This document shows, one piece after another, positions 43,675-53,171 of a stretch of 64,000 bases of DNA (the first letter of the stretch is position 1; each line of letters opens with the position of its first letter). Below the pieces are notes generated by a model. That model saw nothing but the letters and a program-made list of their open reading frames with translations, was not told the DNA's origin and did not search any database. The translations under genes and the position numbers were made by a program. Source of the DNA: Planctomycetota bacterium (lineage in GTDB: Bacteria > Planctomycetota > Planctomycetia > Pirellulales > PLA5); assembly GCA_003576845.1 (NCBI GenBank), contig QEVJ01000005.1:24708-88707 (forward strand), written 5' to 3'.

Positions 43675-44454
43675 TTAGAGCGCCCCGGCGATCGCGGCGC
43701 AACAGAGCGACTCGACCGCATCGACGAGCAGCGTGTCCGGCCCGAGATGCCCCGCCACGCGCCAGTCGGTTGCCGGAAACAAGCGGCGGAATTCCGCGAC
43801 ATCCGTCCGCAGCTTCGTCACCAACTCGCCCTCGAACAGCAGGTGCGGCTGCACGACGATCCGCGCGTGCCCCCGCTCTCCGGCGGCTCGCAGCACGTCC
43901 GGATACTTCGGCTCGGCCATCGCAATGAACGCGGTTTCGGAGCGTGACACGCCCGACATTTCAGCACGCAACGTCCCGATTCGCCGCATCGCGGCGGTCG
44001 CTTCCGCGTCGTGGCTGCCGCGGCCGACCAGCACTAGGCACACGTCGTCATTTGCCAGTGGAGCGGTGGCAATTGCCTCGGAAAAGCGCTCTGCGGAGAG
44101 TTCGAGAAGCTTTGGATGGCATTCGAGCGCGTCCGTCTGCAACCATTCGATCCTTTCGCCCCGTCCGCGGGCCGTCCGTTGAATTGCCGCGTCGACCGCG
44201 GCCGGAATGTCCTGCTTCGAGTGCCCCGCCGCGAATAACAAGACCGGCGCGACGACGATCCGCCGCGCTCCCTTCGCAACGGCAACTGCGATCGCCTCGG
44301 CAATCGTCGGTTCCGCAAGTTCCAAGAAACAGGGGCAAACCGGCGTCGCGTCAAAGCGCTCCCCAAGCCGGCGGGCCAACTCCAGAAACTCCGCCGCTCC
44401 TCGCGCGTCGCGCGTCCCGTGCCCGACGAGCAAAATGGCATCCGGATTCGACAT
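43675..44454 (-). CDS. CbiX-type sirohydrochlorin chelatase
   Basis: 259 residues with two CbiX-like halves. The first starts ILLVGHGTRDARGAAEF (metal-binding His), with CFLELAEPTIAEAI and RRIVVAPVLLFAAGHSKQDIP (second His); the second has LVLVGRGSHDAEATAAM and RIVVQPHLLFEGEL. Such proteins insert Co or Fe into sirohydrochlorin in cobalamin or sirohaem synthesis. No other tetrapyrrole gene is nearby, so which metal is used is open. It is cytoplasmic. Confidence 0.88.
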   Translation of the reverse strand: MSNPDAILLVGHGTRDARGAAEFLELARRLGERFDATPVCPCFLELAEPTIAEAIAVAVAKGARRIVVAPVLLFAAGHSKQDIPAAVDAAIQRTARGRGERIEWLQTDALECHPKLLELSAERFSEAIATAPLANDDVCLVLVGRGSHDAEATAAMRRIGTLRAEMSGVSRSETAFIAMAEPKYPDVLRAAGERGHARIVVQPHLLFEGELVTKLRTDVAEFRRLFPATDWRVAGHLGPDTLLVDAVESLCCAAIAGAL

Positions 44455-44638
44455 AGCAGGGGCGACGATGAAAAGACAACCTCAGATGGAGCGGTACGCC
44501 ACGTGACATTCTATCCGGACGCGTCGCCGCACGGGCAGGTTCCACCCAACCGCTCTTTTGCCGCCGCCGCGATTGCGATAGGCTTCAACCGCACCAAAAC
44601 CTTGACGCGCTGCGTGCGCCACCGCGTTTTTTCCGACC

Positions 44639-45412
44639 ATGCCCGGGATCGCGCCGATGCCCGACTCGAAACCGATCGCGCCGCCCAATTCCGCAGAGCG
44701 CCCGTCTGCCCGGTTGATGCTGGTCCGCGCGATCTCGGTCGCGGTTGGTCTCATGTTGTGGTTCGGTACGCAGGCGATGCTCGGCGCACGTGCATTTCCG
44801 CCGGGTGTTTCCGAGTACGATCTCGGCGAAGCCGCTCGCGTCCTCCTTGCCGGCGATGCTCTGCTCGCCGGCACCGCGAAGTGGAACGACTGGCTCGCCG
44901 CAAACGACGCGGCCGCCAACGCGCTGCTCGTCGCAAGCTCTCTCATCATCGACGCTCTCGGCATCTTTCTGCTCGCCTGGGCGATCTTCGGACCGTCCCT
45001 CCGGCCATTCGTCGGGCTGCTCTGCCTGTTCGCGCTACGGCAAGCGTGCCAGGTGATGTCGGCCCTGCCTGCGCCGCCGGGAATGATTTGGCACGATCCG
45101 GGTTTTCCATCGCTGTTGGTCACCTACCACGTCGCCAACGACTTCTTTTTCTCCGGACACACCGCGCTGGCCGTGTTCGGTGCGGTCGAGCTGGGCCGCT
45201 TGAATCGCCGCAAGCTCGCCGTCGTCGCCGCCACGGTCGCGGTGTTCCAGATGACCGCCGTTCTTGTCCTGCGGGCCCATTGGACGCTCGACGTCTTTAC
45301 CGGCGCCGTCGCCGCCATGTACGTCTCGCGCACGCTCCGCTGGCTCGGCCCGTGGTGCGACGACCGGCTCGATCTGCTCGTCCGTCGCCGCGGAAGCACA
45401 GTGCTGCATTGA
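44639..45412 (+). CDS. PAP2/sphingomyelin-synthase-like integral membrane protein
   Basis: 257 residues with five or six predicted membrane helices. Two motifs of the PAP2_C (sphingomyelin synthase-like) group are visible: NDFFFSGHTALAVFG (H174) and RAHWTLDVFTGAVAA (H214, D218), which would form the His-His-Asp catalytic triad. The family transfers or hydrolyses phospho-headgroups of lipids. A lipid phosphatase or a headgroup transferase is possible; the sequence alone does not decide. The gene is isolated and oriented away from cbiX. Confidence 0.78.
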   Translation: MPGIAPMPDSKPIAPPNSAERPSARLMLVRAISVAVGLMLWFGTQAMLGARAFPPGVSEYDLGEAARVLLAGDALLAGTAKWNDWLAANDAAANALLVASSLIIDALGIFLLAWAIFGPSLRPFVGLLCLFALRQACQVMSALPAPPGMIWHDPGFPSLLVTYHVANDFFFSGHTALAVFGAVELGRLNRRKLAVVAATVAVFQMTAVLVLRAHWTLDVFTGAVAAMYVSRTLRWLGPWCDDRLDLLVRRRGSTVLH

Positions 45413-45483
45413 ACCGCAGCGATTTTGCCGATTCTGACGGTGCAACATTCCGTGATTCCCGTCGCGGCGCGTGCGTGACCCGT

Positions 45484-45513
45484 TTGCAAGTCCCTGCCCC
45501 CGGCCTTTAGAAT
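45484..45513 (+). promoter_or_regulatory. Candidate promoter of the large helical-repeat protein
   Basis: TTGCAA (45484-45489), 18 bp, TAGAAT (45508-45513), about 60 bp before the ATG at 45574. Confidence 0.4.
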
Positions 45514-45573
45514 GAAGCTTTGCGGTCTCGCCGGACTGTAAGGACCGCCCAACCTTCTCCGACGGAAGCTGTT

Positions 45574-48500
45574 ATGCCGTTGGCCCAAAGCATACGTGCG
45601 GCGTCGGTCCGAATGCTACTCGCGGTGCTGCTTACTGCGTCATGGGTTGCAGGCCCTTCCACTGCGGCCCCGCAAGCGCCCGTCGCCCCGGAACCGGTGG
45701 ACGACCCAGCCGCTGCCCGCCGCATCGACACGGTCGAGCTACTTGCCGGCAGCGAATCGCGCAACTCGCGTCACCAGGGCATCCTCGCCCGCGAACTCGC
45801 GCGGCAAGCGGTGCTCGTGGCGGCCCGCGAAGACCTTGGTCTGGCCACGCGCGATCGTTCGCTGCGCGAAGGCGGCGTGGGTCTCGATCGCCCCGCCGTC
45901 GGCCGCGTCCTCATCGACGTGCGAATTTCGTTCGCCAAAAGTGGCGAAGCGACGCTGGAATTAGTCCACGTCGCCGGCAAAGAACGCAGTTCGCTCCTCG
46001 AGACCACAAAAGCCTTTGCCGAGACCGAAACGCTCGACTACGAAGCGCTCGCCGCGTGGTGCGCGGAACTCAGCCGCGGCGAAATCGCGTCGGCTCTGCG
46101 CAAGATCGTCGGGAATGCGAACGCGCCGGCCCGCCGCACGACGCCAAGCGCGCAAGCAACGTCCGCCGAGGTCGAGCCGCTGCTCCGCCGCATGACCTTC
46201 GCCGCGCAGTTCGCCGCCATCCGCCGATTGCACCAACAGACCCGCGGCCGAGTCGCAACCGCCGCCGAACTTGCCGCCCTCGCCCGCGGATACGCCCATC
46301 TCGGCGTGCTCTCGGAACTCTATTGGCATCCCGCAAACGCCGCCTTCAAAGCGCGGGCGATGCTTTACGCCCAACGATTGCTCGCCGCGAACGTGCCGCC
46401 CGCCGCCAACGCGGAAGCAACGTCGCTCGCCCGCGCGACCACCGGTTACGTGCTCGCGCTGTCCGGCCTGCACCGTGCCGCTCTCGCTCAGTTTGCCGAA
46501 GCTCGAAAGTCCACCCCGCTGCCGCCGTGGGCCGATGCGGCGGCGGCGCTCTGCGAATTCGACGCAACGCGCTTGATGGAGATTCCGCTCGACGCCGCCG
46601 AAGGCGAACTGTCGCGAGTCTGCCTCGTGACGATGGCCGAGCACGAGGCAATCACTCCCGAAGATTTCGACTACGAAACCAACTCGCTGTTGGAAACGCG
46701 CTTGACGGCCGCCGCGGTCGAGTTGCCGCATTGCTGGCGGATTCGCGCCGCCGCCGGCCGACGCAGCTTCGACGCCGCCCAGCGCGACACGTTCGACGCC
46801 TCGTGGTATCGCGACCTCGGCGCGATTCCGCGCCTCGCGCCCGATGCCGCCGAAGTCGTGAAGCGCCACGCGCAAACCGACCTGCCCGCCGACAACGACG
46901 CCGAACTCGCGTCGCGGGCCACGCTCGTCAAATCGCTCCGCGCCGCCGACGCCGCCGACCGCGACGAGCCCTCGCAAAGCGTCCTCGCCACCCTCATCGA
47001 AGAAACATCGTTCACGGGCGCACTCGAATACGCCCAAATGCTCGTCGGCGGGTACGACCGCGACGAGACCAAACAGGCCGTCGCCGAGTTCCGCAAGACC
47101 GTGCTGCCGGTCGTCGAGCACCATCCACTGTTGCCGATGCTCGACGAGTGGCTCAAGTTCGCCACCGGGTCGCGGATCGACTTCGACGCCGACAAACTGC
47201 TCCGCACGATCGACGCCTCCGCCACCACGACCGCCTCGTTCGATCTCTTGGACCTCGGTTATCGCGAACCGAATCAAGGCATCGCCGGCAAGCTACACGC
47301 GGCCATTCTCGCCCACGCCGACCACACCTATCGCGATCTGGCGCTGCTCGCCTATCGCTACGACGTCGAGGACAAGGCGCCGTACGTCCGCCGGCTGTTT
47401 GCCGCGAGTCCCCACGCGCCGCAGGCGGTCGCTGGCATGATCCGCTACGAGTGGCCCCGCGTCCGTGATCGGGCAAGCGATTGGGAACGCCGCTATGCCA
47501 AGGATCCCGGCGTCATCGCCATGCTCGCCAGCCGCTATCTGGCCGAAAAGCGCCCCGCCGATGCCCGCCGCTGTTTCGAGACCTATCTCAAGCTGACCAC
47601 GACCCGACAATGGGCGAGCCTTTGGGCATACCGCCACCTTGCCGAAACCTATCGCGCCGAAGGCGACACCACGCGCTGGCTCTCGACGCTCGAAGAGTTC
47701 CTCCGCCAGGAAGGCGCGGCCGAATCGCGCGGCAGCGTCCAAGTCCTGATCGCCCAACACTATCTGAAGCATGGCGATTACACGCAGGCGCTTCACTACG
47801 CCGAATCGGTCGACGCCTACGACGAGACCGACGCTCAAATCGTCGTCGCCGAGTGCCGCGCGTATCAACATCGCTGGCTCGCCGCGGAACAAGCATTCCG
47901 GTCCGTCGCGGAGAACGATCCCTATCGCCCGCAGGTGCTGCTCTGGCACCGCTACTGCGCTCAGACGGGCTACGGCAATCTCTCGGCCGCCCGCAACGCC
48001 GTCCTGGCCTACGCCAAGTCGCTCGACGAAGAGGAAGACGCGGAAGCCCTGGAACCCGATGCGCTCGCCGGAGTGGGTCACTTTTATCTGCTCGAAAACG
48101 AACCGGTGACGGCACTTAAGTGGCTCGGCCGCGCGATCGAAGCGCAAAAGAAACAGAACGCCGACGGCGCCGCCGACCCACGCGACGTTTTGCACACGGC
48201 TCTCGTCGCCGATCAACTCGGCAAGACGGAGCGCCGCGACGAGTTGCTCGACCACGTCGCGAAGTCCGGCGAGATGTTCGTCGTCGACGGCCGCTCGCGA
48301 GAAGAGATCGTCGCCTTCGCCGCCGCGCTCGCCGAATCGCTCGCGGCGCCGGCGCGTCCGCCGCTGGGCAGGGCGCAGCTCGACCATTGGATCGAATCCG
48401 CGCCCGACGACGATCGCGCCGCGCTCTGCTATTTCGCCGCCCGCCTGCTCGAAGCCCAAGGCCGCAAGACCGAAGCGCAAGCGTATCTTCGCCGCTGCGT

Positions 48501-48624
48501 CGCGCTGCCGACGAGCGACGCGACCCGCGCCCTGGCCGCCGCCCTGCTCCGCCGCCGCGGCGATGAACCCAACGACATCGCCATCGCCCCCGCCAACCGC
48601 GAAACCCGCACCACGGGCGGCTGA
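45574..48624 (+). CDS. Large exported TPR-like helical-repeat protein
   Basis: 1016 residues. Signal peptide (SVRMLLAVLLTASWVAGPSTAAPQ). The remainder is Ala-rich and helical throughout. TPR-like pairs are clearest in the C-terminal half: RYLAEKRPADARRCFETYLK, YRHLAETYRAEGDTTRWL, AQHYLKHGDYTQALHYAES, VGHFYLLENEPVTALKWLG. There is no enzyme motif. Planctomycetes carry many such big TPR proteins; a periplasmic protein-protein interaction role is inferred. ATG 45574 starts the signal peptide and is preferred to the upstream TTG. It converges on pfkA with an octamer inverted array between. Confidence 0.75.
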   Translation: MPLAQSIRAASVRMLLAVLLTASWVAGPSTAAPQAPVAPEPVDDPAAARRIDTVELLAGSESRNSRHQGILARELARQAVLVAAREDLGLATRDRSLREGGVGLDRPAVGRVLIDVRISFAKSGEATLELVHVAGKERSSLLETTKAFAETETLDYEALAAWCAELSRGEIASALRKIVGNANAPARRTTPSAQATSAEVEPLLRRMTFAAQFAAIRRLHQQTRGRVATAAELAALARGYAHLGVLSELYWHPANAAFKARAMLYAQRLLAANVPPAANAEATSLARATTGYVLALSGLHRAALAQFAEARKSTPLPPWADAAAALCEFDATRLMEIPLDAAEGELSRVCLVTMAEHEAITPEDFDYETNSLLETRLTAAAVELPHCWRIRAAAGRRSFDAAQRDTFDASWYRDLGAIPRLAPDAAEVVKRHAQTDLPADNDAELASRATLVKSLRAADAADRDEPSQSVLATLIEETSFTGALEYAQMLVGGYDRDETKQAVAEFRKTVLPVVEHHPLLPMLDEWLKFATGSRIDFDADKLLRTIDASATTTASFDLLDLGYREPNQGIAGKLHAAILAHADHTYRDLALLAYRYDVEDKAPYVRRLFAASPHAPQAVAGMIRYEWPRVRDRASDWERRYAKDPGVIAMLASRYLAEKRPADARRCFETYLKLTTTRQWASLWAYRHLAETYRAEGDTTRWLSTLEEFLRQEGAAESRGSVQVLIAQHYLKHGDYTQALHYAESVDAYDETDAQIVVAECRAYQHRWLAAEQAFRSVAENDPYRPQVLLWHRYCAQTGYGNLSAARNAVLAYAKSLDEEEDAEALEPDALAGVGHFYLLENEPVTALKWLGRAIEAQKKQNADGAADPRDVLHTALVADQLGKTERRDELLDHVAKSGEMFVVDGRSREEIVAFAAALAESLAAPARPPLGRAQLDHWIESAPDDDRAALCYFAARLLEAQGRKTEAQAYLRRCVALPTSDATRALAAALLRRRGDEPNDIAIAPANRETRTTGG

Positions 48625-48636
48625 AGCTCAGGCGGC

Positions 48637-48771
48637 CACCGCAAAGGCGCAAAGACGCAGAGAGATGGCCTCAGAGAGGTTTCCATTCTTGATGTGGCAC
48701 GGTCTCCCAAGCGTGCCACGTATTCGCGCACCGCAATTCCACCTTTGCGTCTTTGCTCTTTTGCGGTTAAG
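48637..48771. repeat. Inverted pair of octamer arrays (CGCAAAGG) between convergent genes
   Basis: Left arm 48637-48668: CGCAAAGG, CGCAAAGA, CGCAGAGA. Right arm 48740-48771 is the reverse-complement type (CTTTGCG, TCTTTGC, TCTTTTGCGG). The same unit as at 6238-6322. It lies between the TPR-like and pfkA stop codons. Confidence 0.75.
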
Positions 48772-48782
48772 ACCGCGAACGC

Positions 48783-49772
48783 TCAAATCGACATCACATC
48801 GACGAGCCGCATCAAGTCTTCCGGCGGATGATGGTGCGTGCCGATCGTCGCCTCGAAGGGCGTGATTTCCAGCTTGCCGGCGACGTCGCCCGCCATGCCG
48901 CCCGTCTTGCCGGCCAACAGCGACATCACCGCAAACTCGCCGAGCCGCGTGGCGAGAATCCGGTCCGCCGGTGTGGGCGACCCGCCCCGCTGAACGTGCC
49001 CCAGCGTCACGGTCCGCGTCTCGAACGGGCAGCCCGCCGTGCGGAGCTTTTCGTTGAGCACCGCCGCCCCGCCCATCTCGTCTCCTTCGGCCACGATCAT
49101 CACGATCGACCGCTTCCCGCGGAGCTTCAGCTCTTGAAGCCGCTCGATCAGCGAGGGAATGTCGGTCGGCGTCTCCGGCACGCACGCGCACTCCGCCCCC
49201 GCCGCGAGCGCCGTGTAGATCGCGATGCTCCCGTTGTGTCGCCCCATCACTTCGACGAGGAACATCATGTCGTGGCTCGCCGCCGTGTCGCGGAGCTTGT
49301 CCACCGCGTCGACCGCCGTCGCCACCGCCGTCGAGAATCCGATCGTGTAGTCCGTGCCGCATAGGTCGTTGTCGATCGTCCCCGGACAGCCGATGACCCG
49401 CCCGGCCCAGAATCGCCGCAAGGCGATCGCGCCGGCGAACGTCCCGTCGCCGCCGATCGGCACGAGTGCGTCGATCCCGTGCTTTTTGAGAATCGCCGCC
49501 GCCTTCTGCTGCCCGGCACCCGTGCGAAACTCCGGGCTGCGGCTGCTGCCGAGAATCGTCCCGCCGCGCTGCACGATGTTCGACACGCACCGCGCGGTCA
49601 TCAAGATGCCGCCGCCGGTCGGGCGGTGGAAGTCCTCGTCCAGCAGCCCCTGATAACCTCGCCGAATGCCGACGACTTCCTGTTCGGCAGAAAGCGCCGT
49701 TCGCACGACCGACCGCACGCAAGCATTCATCCCCGGCGCATCGCCGCCGCTACAAAAAACGCCGATTCGCAT
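48783..49772 (-). CDS. pfkA: ATP-dependent 6-phosphofructokinase
   Basis: 329 residues. Phosphorylates fructose 6-phosphate in glycolysis. GVFCSGGDAPGMNA (ATP site), PIGGDGTFAG (GGDG at 107-110) and PGTIDNDL (T132-I-D134-N-D136, catalytic Asp) are visible, with EVMGRHNG for substrate binding and LGHVQRGGSPTPADR near the end. A Gly rather than Asp after GGD indicates ATP and not pyrophosphate as donor, by the established rule for this family. Length fits the bacterial PfkA group. Confidence 0.94.
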   Translation of the reverse strand: MRIGVFCSGGDAPGMNACVRSVVRTALSAEQEVVGIRRGYQGLLDEDFHRPTGGGILMTARCVSNIVQRGGTILGSSRSPEFRTGAGQQKAAAILKKHGIDALVPIGGDGTFAGAIALRRFWAGRVIGCPGTIDNDLCGTDYTIGFSTAVATAVDAVDKLRDTAASHDMMFLVEVMGRHNGSIAIYTALAAGAECACVPETPTDIPSLIERLQELKLRGKRSIVMIVAEGDEMGGAAVLNEKLRTAGCPFETRTVTLGHVQRGGSPTPADRILATRLGEFAVMSLLAGKTGGMAGDVAGKLEITPFEATIGTHHHPPEDLMRLVDVMSI

Positions 49773-49810
49773 GGTCGTGTTTCCTTCGATTGAAGGACCA
49801 GGTCGCCGCG

Positions 49811-49933
49811 AAAAAATCGTGAGCTAAAAATCGTGAACTGTGAATGGCGAACGACGGACGAGGTCTTTACCAACGGCTTAACGCTTGCCCGGATTCACAA
49901 CTCACCATTCACCATTTTCCATTCACAATTCCT
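49811..49933. repeat. Inverted pair of heptamer arrays (GTGAATG/AAATCGT)
   Basis: Left arm 49811-49852: AAATCGT, GAGCTAA, AAATCGT, GAACTGT, GAATGGC, GAACGAC. Right arm 49892-49933: TTCACAA, CTCACCA, TTCACCA, TTTTCCA, TTCACAA. The same family as at 37525-37626. It lies between the pfkA start and the 3' end of the PQQ gene. Confidence 0.75.
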
Positions 49934-49972
49934 GGCCGCAGCCGCGCGGCCGCGCATCGCGCTTCACTCGCA

Positions 49973-51307
49973 TCACCGCTCCGCGTTTGCCGCCTCGAAG
50001 CAGTACAAATGCTTATACGTCCGCTGATAAACTCGCTTGCCCGCGAACGCCAGCGACGCCCGCGTCAACTCGCCATTGACCTTGTTCGTGGCGATGACCT
50101 CGCACTTCTCGGGATTCGGCTTGAGCACCAGCGTCTCGCCCTGCATGTTCGACACGTACAACCGTCCGTCGACGTGCGCCATCGTGCTCCACGACGGCGA
50201 ACTGATCCGCTCTTCCCACAGCTTCTTGCCGCTCGCGAGCTCGATGCACCATGCGACGCCGTTCTCGTTCAGGATGTAAACGTGGTCGCCGACGATCGCG
50301 CCGCTGCCGACGCGCTGCGGATTCTTGTCGGCGTGTAACCACAGCCGCGCGTCGGCCGTCACGTCGCCCGTTCCGCCCGTGCGGCACGCCAAAGCCGGGC
50401 CGTAATACCCGCTCATCGCCACGGCGATCGGCGGCTTATGCGCCGACAGCAGTGCCGAAGTGTACGCCAGCGGCCCCAGGCCCTTGCAAGTCCAAATATC
50501 CTGGCCCGTCGCCGCGCTGAACGCGCGCAACTCGCCCGGCAGGCTCAACAACACCTGCGCCGCGCCGCCATCGCCCGAGAGCAACACCGTCGGCGTGCTC
50601 CACGATCCCTTGAACTCCTTCTCGTCCTTCGACCGTGCCTCGGGCAATTCCCGCCGCCAGACCTCGCTTCCATCTTTCGCGTCGAGGGCAACCAGAAACG
50701 CCCGCACGCCCGGACCGCACGACAAAATGACCTTGCCGTCGACAATCACCGGGCTCGCGGCGTAGCCCCAGATATGCGTGAACTCGCCGAGATCGGCCGT
50801 CCACAGTTCTTTGCCCTCGAAATCGTACGCCGCCGCTCCCGCCGAACCGTGCCAAACGTAAATCCGCTCGCCGTCCGTCGCCGGCGACGACGCCCCATAC
50901 GGGTTCGTGTCGTGGGTAAGCTCCTTCGCCTTGCCGGGACGGTCCTTGCGCCATAGCGGCTTGCCCGTGTCGGCGTCGAACGCCATCAAGCTCCGCCGCG
51001 AGCCGTCCGCGTTCGCCGAAGTGACGAACACCTTGCCGGCGACGACGATCGGCGACGAATTGCCCGGCTCGTCGAGCGGCGTTTTCCACTTCACGTTCTC
51101 GGTCGCGGACCATTCGAGCGGCACGCCGGCGTGCTTTGGAGCGCCGACGAGCGGCCCCCGCCACGTCGGCCAATCGGTATCCGTAAGCCCGCTGTCCGCC
51201 GCGCGCAGTCCACTGGCAGCCACAACCGCCAAGACCGTCGCCATCGCCGCCACGAATCCTCTGCCTGGGTACGCGCCTACACGACGGTCGACCTTCGCCT
51301 GTCCCAT
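49973..51307 (-). CDS. PQQ-like beta-propeller protein, exported (second copy)
   Basis: 444 residues with a signal peptide (GFVAAMATVLAVVAASGLRAAD). The mature start WPTWRGPLVGAPKHAG and the following VPLEWSATENVKWKTPL closely parallel the protein at 3853-5130 (VPVEWSATENVVWRQAV), so the two are paralogues. Seven or eight blades follow (DADTGKPLWRKD, DAKDGSEVWRREL, SAATGQDIWTCKG, ASGKKLWEERI). No catalytic residues are seen. The start ATG 51307 has GGAG six bases upstream. Confidence 0.88.
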   Translation of the reverse strand: MGQAKVDRRVGAYPGRGFVAAMATVLAVVAASGLRAADSGLTDTDWPTWRGPLVGAPKHAGVPLEWSATENVKWKTPLDEPGNSSPIVVAGKVFVTSANADGSRRSLMAFDADTGKPLWRKDRPGKAKELTHDTNPYGASSPATDGERIYVWHGSAGAAAYDFEGKELWTADLGEFTHIWGYAASPVIVDGKVILSCGPGVRAFLVALDAKDGSEVWRRELPEARSKDEKEFKGSWSTPTVLLSGDGGAAQVLLSLPGELRAFSAATGQDIWTCKGLGPLAYTSALLSAHKPPIAVAMSGYYGPALACRTGGTGDVTADARLWLHADKNPQRVGSGAIVGDHVYILNENGVAWCIELASGKKLWEERISSPSWSTMAHVDGRLYVSNMQGETLVLKPNPEKCEVIATNKVNGELTRASLAFAGKRVYQRTYKHLYCFEAANAER

Positions 51308-51460
51308 GATTTGCTCCAGGATGCTCAATGTTCGCACAAAAAACGGCTGGCGGTCTCGCGCCGCGCCTTGCGGTTAATAAGGTAGCACGGCCGTTCGTAA
51401 TTCCGCTACACCCAACCGATCCGCCAACCCTTCCCGCCTACCGACAAAGGAGTCCGCGCC

Positions 51461-51823
51461 ATGTTCAAGCTCGCCACGACCGGCCTCGCCGTTCTCGCCC
51501 TGGGCCTCGTCGCCGCCGCGCCGACCTCGGCCGTCGCCGCCCCGCCCGTTTACCACCACCATCGCCACGACGACGTCCACGTCGACTATTCGATCCACGG
51601 CTGGAAGACCAAGCACTTCCACGACCACCATGCGGCCCACGACCTGGCCGGCTACCTCCGCAGCCTCGGCTGCTCCGTCCGCATCGCCCACGGTCACGGG
51701 TTCTACGACGTGCTATACACCTGCCCGCCGCGGATGCGCTGGTTCCACGAAGACCGCGACGCGCACCGCTTTGCCCGCGACCTCCGCCGCCTCGGGTTCG
51801 TCGCCCGCGTGCACCACGAGTAG
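51461..51823 (+). CDS. Small His-rich secreted protein
   Basis: 120 residues; a clean signal peptide (LATTGLAVLALGLVAAAPTSAVA), AAAGGAG upstream of the ATG. The mature part is rich in His (PPVYHHHRHDDVHVDY, HFHDHHAAHDL) with two Cys (LGCSV, YTCPP) that could form a disulfide. The His clusters suggest metal binding. No named family recognised; alternation of polar and aromatic residues in the C-terminal half (RMRWFHEDRDAHRFARDL) suggests a compact alpha/beta domain. Confidence 0.7.
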   Translation: MFKLATTGLAVLALGLVAAAPTSAVAAPPVYHHHRHDDVHVDYSIHGWKTKHFHDHHAAHDLAGYLRSLGCSVRIAHGHGFYDVLYTCPPRMRWFHEDRDAHRFARDLRRLGFVARVHHE

Positions 51824-51971
51824 TCGCGGCAGATCAGTTCAAGCGGCTATCGACGTCGCCACTTTCGTATGGCCCCAATCCGCGCCGACCTGAAAAACCA
51901 CGCACAGCTCAAAGCGAGAGCGCGACGTCAGACCGGCGCGGGTCGCGCCAAACGATAACCGCGCGATACCG

Positions 51972-53015
51972 CTATTCAACGGCGCCGGCATTGATCGCGT
52001 TGATCAACTGCCGCAACCGCCCGAGGCTCCGCCGGTTGAAGTGAAACACGAGCCGCGGCAACTCCGCCAGTTCCGGCTCATCCTTTTCGTCGGAAAGCGC
52101 CCCGCGCTGGGTGAATTGCCCCTCTTGCAGCACGTCGCTGAAGCTGGCGTTGATCGCTTCGAGCAACGCGTCCGACAGCGGCTCCTGCAACCGCATCACG
52201 AGGTTTCGCTTCACGTACCGCATGCTGTGGTACACGCGATAGAAGCCGGTGACCTCGCCGACGGTCTGGTCCAAGTCGGACGTGACGCGGTACAGCGACG
52301 TATCTTCCGGCGAAATCATGCCGTGCGCGAGCAACGTGCCCCGGATGAAGTCGTCGAGCGGCTTCCAATACTGTCCTCCCAGCGCGTCGGCCAGCACGAG
52401 CGGCACCATGTCGCGCTTGCCCGTTTGCAACAGCGTGAGCACCTCGAACGCTTCGTCGAGCGTGCCGAACCCTCCGGGAAAGCAGACCACCGCGTCGCAT
52501 TCCTTCACGAACATCAGCTTCCGCGTGAAGAAATACTTCATGTTCACCAGCTTGCGGTCGCCGGCGATCACCGTGTTCGCGCTCTGCTCGAAGGGCAGCA
52601 TGATGTTGAGGCCCATCGAGTTGTCTCGGCCCGCGCCGACGTGTCCCGCCTCCATGATCCCGCTCGACGCTCCCGTGACCACGTACCATTCGAGCGCGGC
52701 CATCGCCTTGCCAAACCGCACCGCCTGCTCGTAAGCCGGTTCGTGCGGCCGCGTCCGGGCGGAGCCGAACACCGTCACCTTCCGCCGCCAGCGAAACGGC
52801 GCGAACACCTTGAACGCATACCGAAGCTCGCGCAGCGCGCGGCTGAGCAGTTTGAGATCGCCGCGGCTCGTTTGATCGCTCGCCAGGCGATCGGCCGATT
52901 GCTTGATGTCCTCGATCAAGTCGGTGATCCGCCGCCGGCTTTGCGCATCCTTCGCCAGCGCGTCGCCATTGCCGCCGTCGTCCCGAGGTGTCGGGACCGT
53001 GTCTTCGAGTGTCAT
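51972..53015 (-). CDS. LOG-family (TIGR00730-like) Rossmann-fold protein
   Basis: 347 residues. The LOG/lysine-decarboxylase-like signature PGGFGTLDEAFE is intact, as is the GAxxGIMExG-like segment GASSGIMEAGHVGAG. The N-terminal 80 residues form an extra helical region before VTVFGSAR. LOG enzymes release cytokinin-type bases from nucleoside monophosphates or act as pyrimidine/purine 5'-nucleotide hydrolases; the extra N- and C-terminal regions (SDALLEAINASFSDVL) put this in the long bacterial subgroup, whose substrate is less sure. It is cytoplasmic. Confidence 0.87.
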   Translation of the reverse strand: MTLEDTVPTPRDDGGNGDALAKDAQSRRRITDLIEDIKQSADRLASDQTSRGDLKLLSRALRELRYAFKVFAPFRWRRKVTVFGSARTRPHEPAYEQAVRFGKAMAALEWYVVTGASSGIMEAGHVGAGRDNSMGLNIMLPFEQSANTVIAGDRKLVNMKYFFTRKLMFVKECDAVVCFPGGFGTLDEAFEVLTLLQTGKRDMVPLVLADALGGQYWKPLDDFIRGTLLAHGMISPEDTSLYRVTSDLDQTVGEVTGFYRVYHSMRYVKRNLVMRLQEPLSDALLEAINASFSDVLQEGQFTQRGALSDEKDEPELAELPRLVFHFNRRSLGRLRQLINAINAGAVE

Positions 53016-53171
53016 TTCATTCCTGCTGCGGAACTCTGGCGCGGGCGATTCGCCGCGGCCGGTCGTAAATTATACGTTTCGTCCGTTGCCACGACGCAAA
53101 CGAAATCAGCCCGACCGCCGCGCGGCCGGGCTGAGAAGTCTGTCGGGTTGTCGCCGTCTGTGGCGGGCACG

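Noticed and set aside
43443..43928. Small plus-strand frame in the 366-bp gap before cbiX
   Set aside because: It runs antisense into the cbiX gene, has no Shine-Dalgarno and no recognisable motif.
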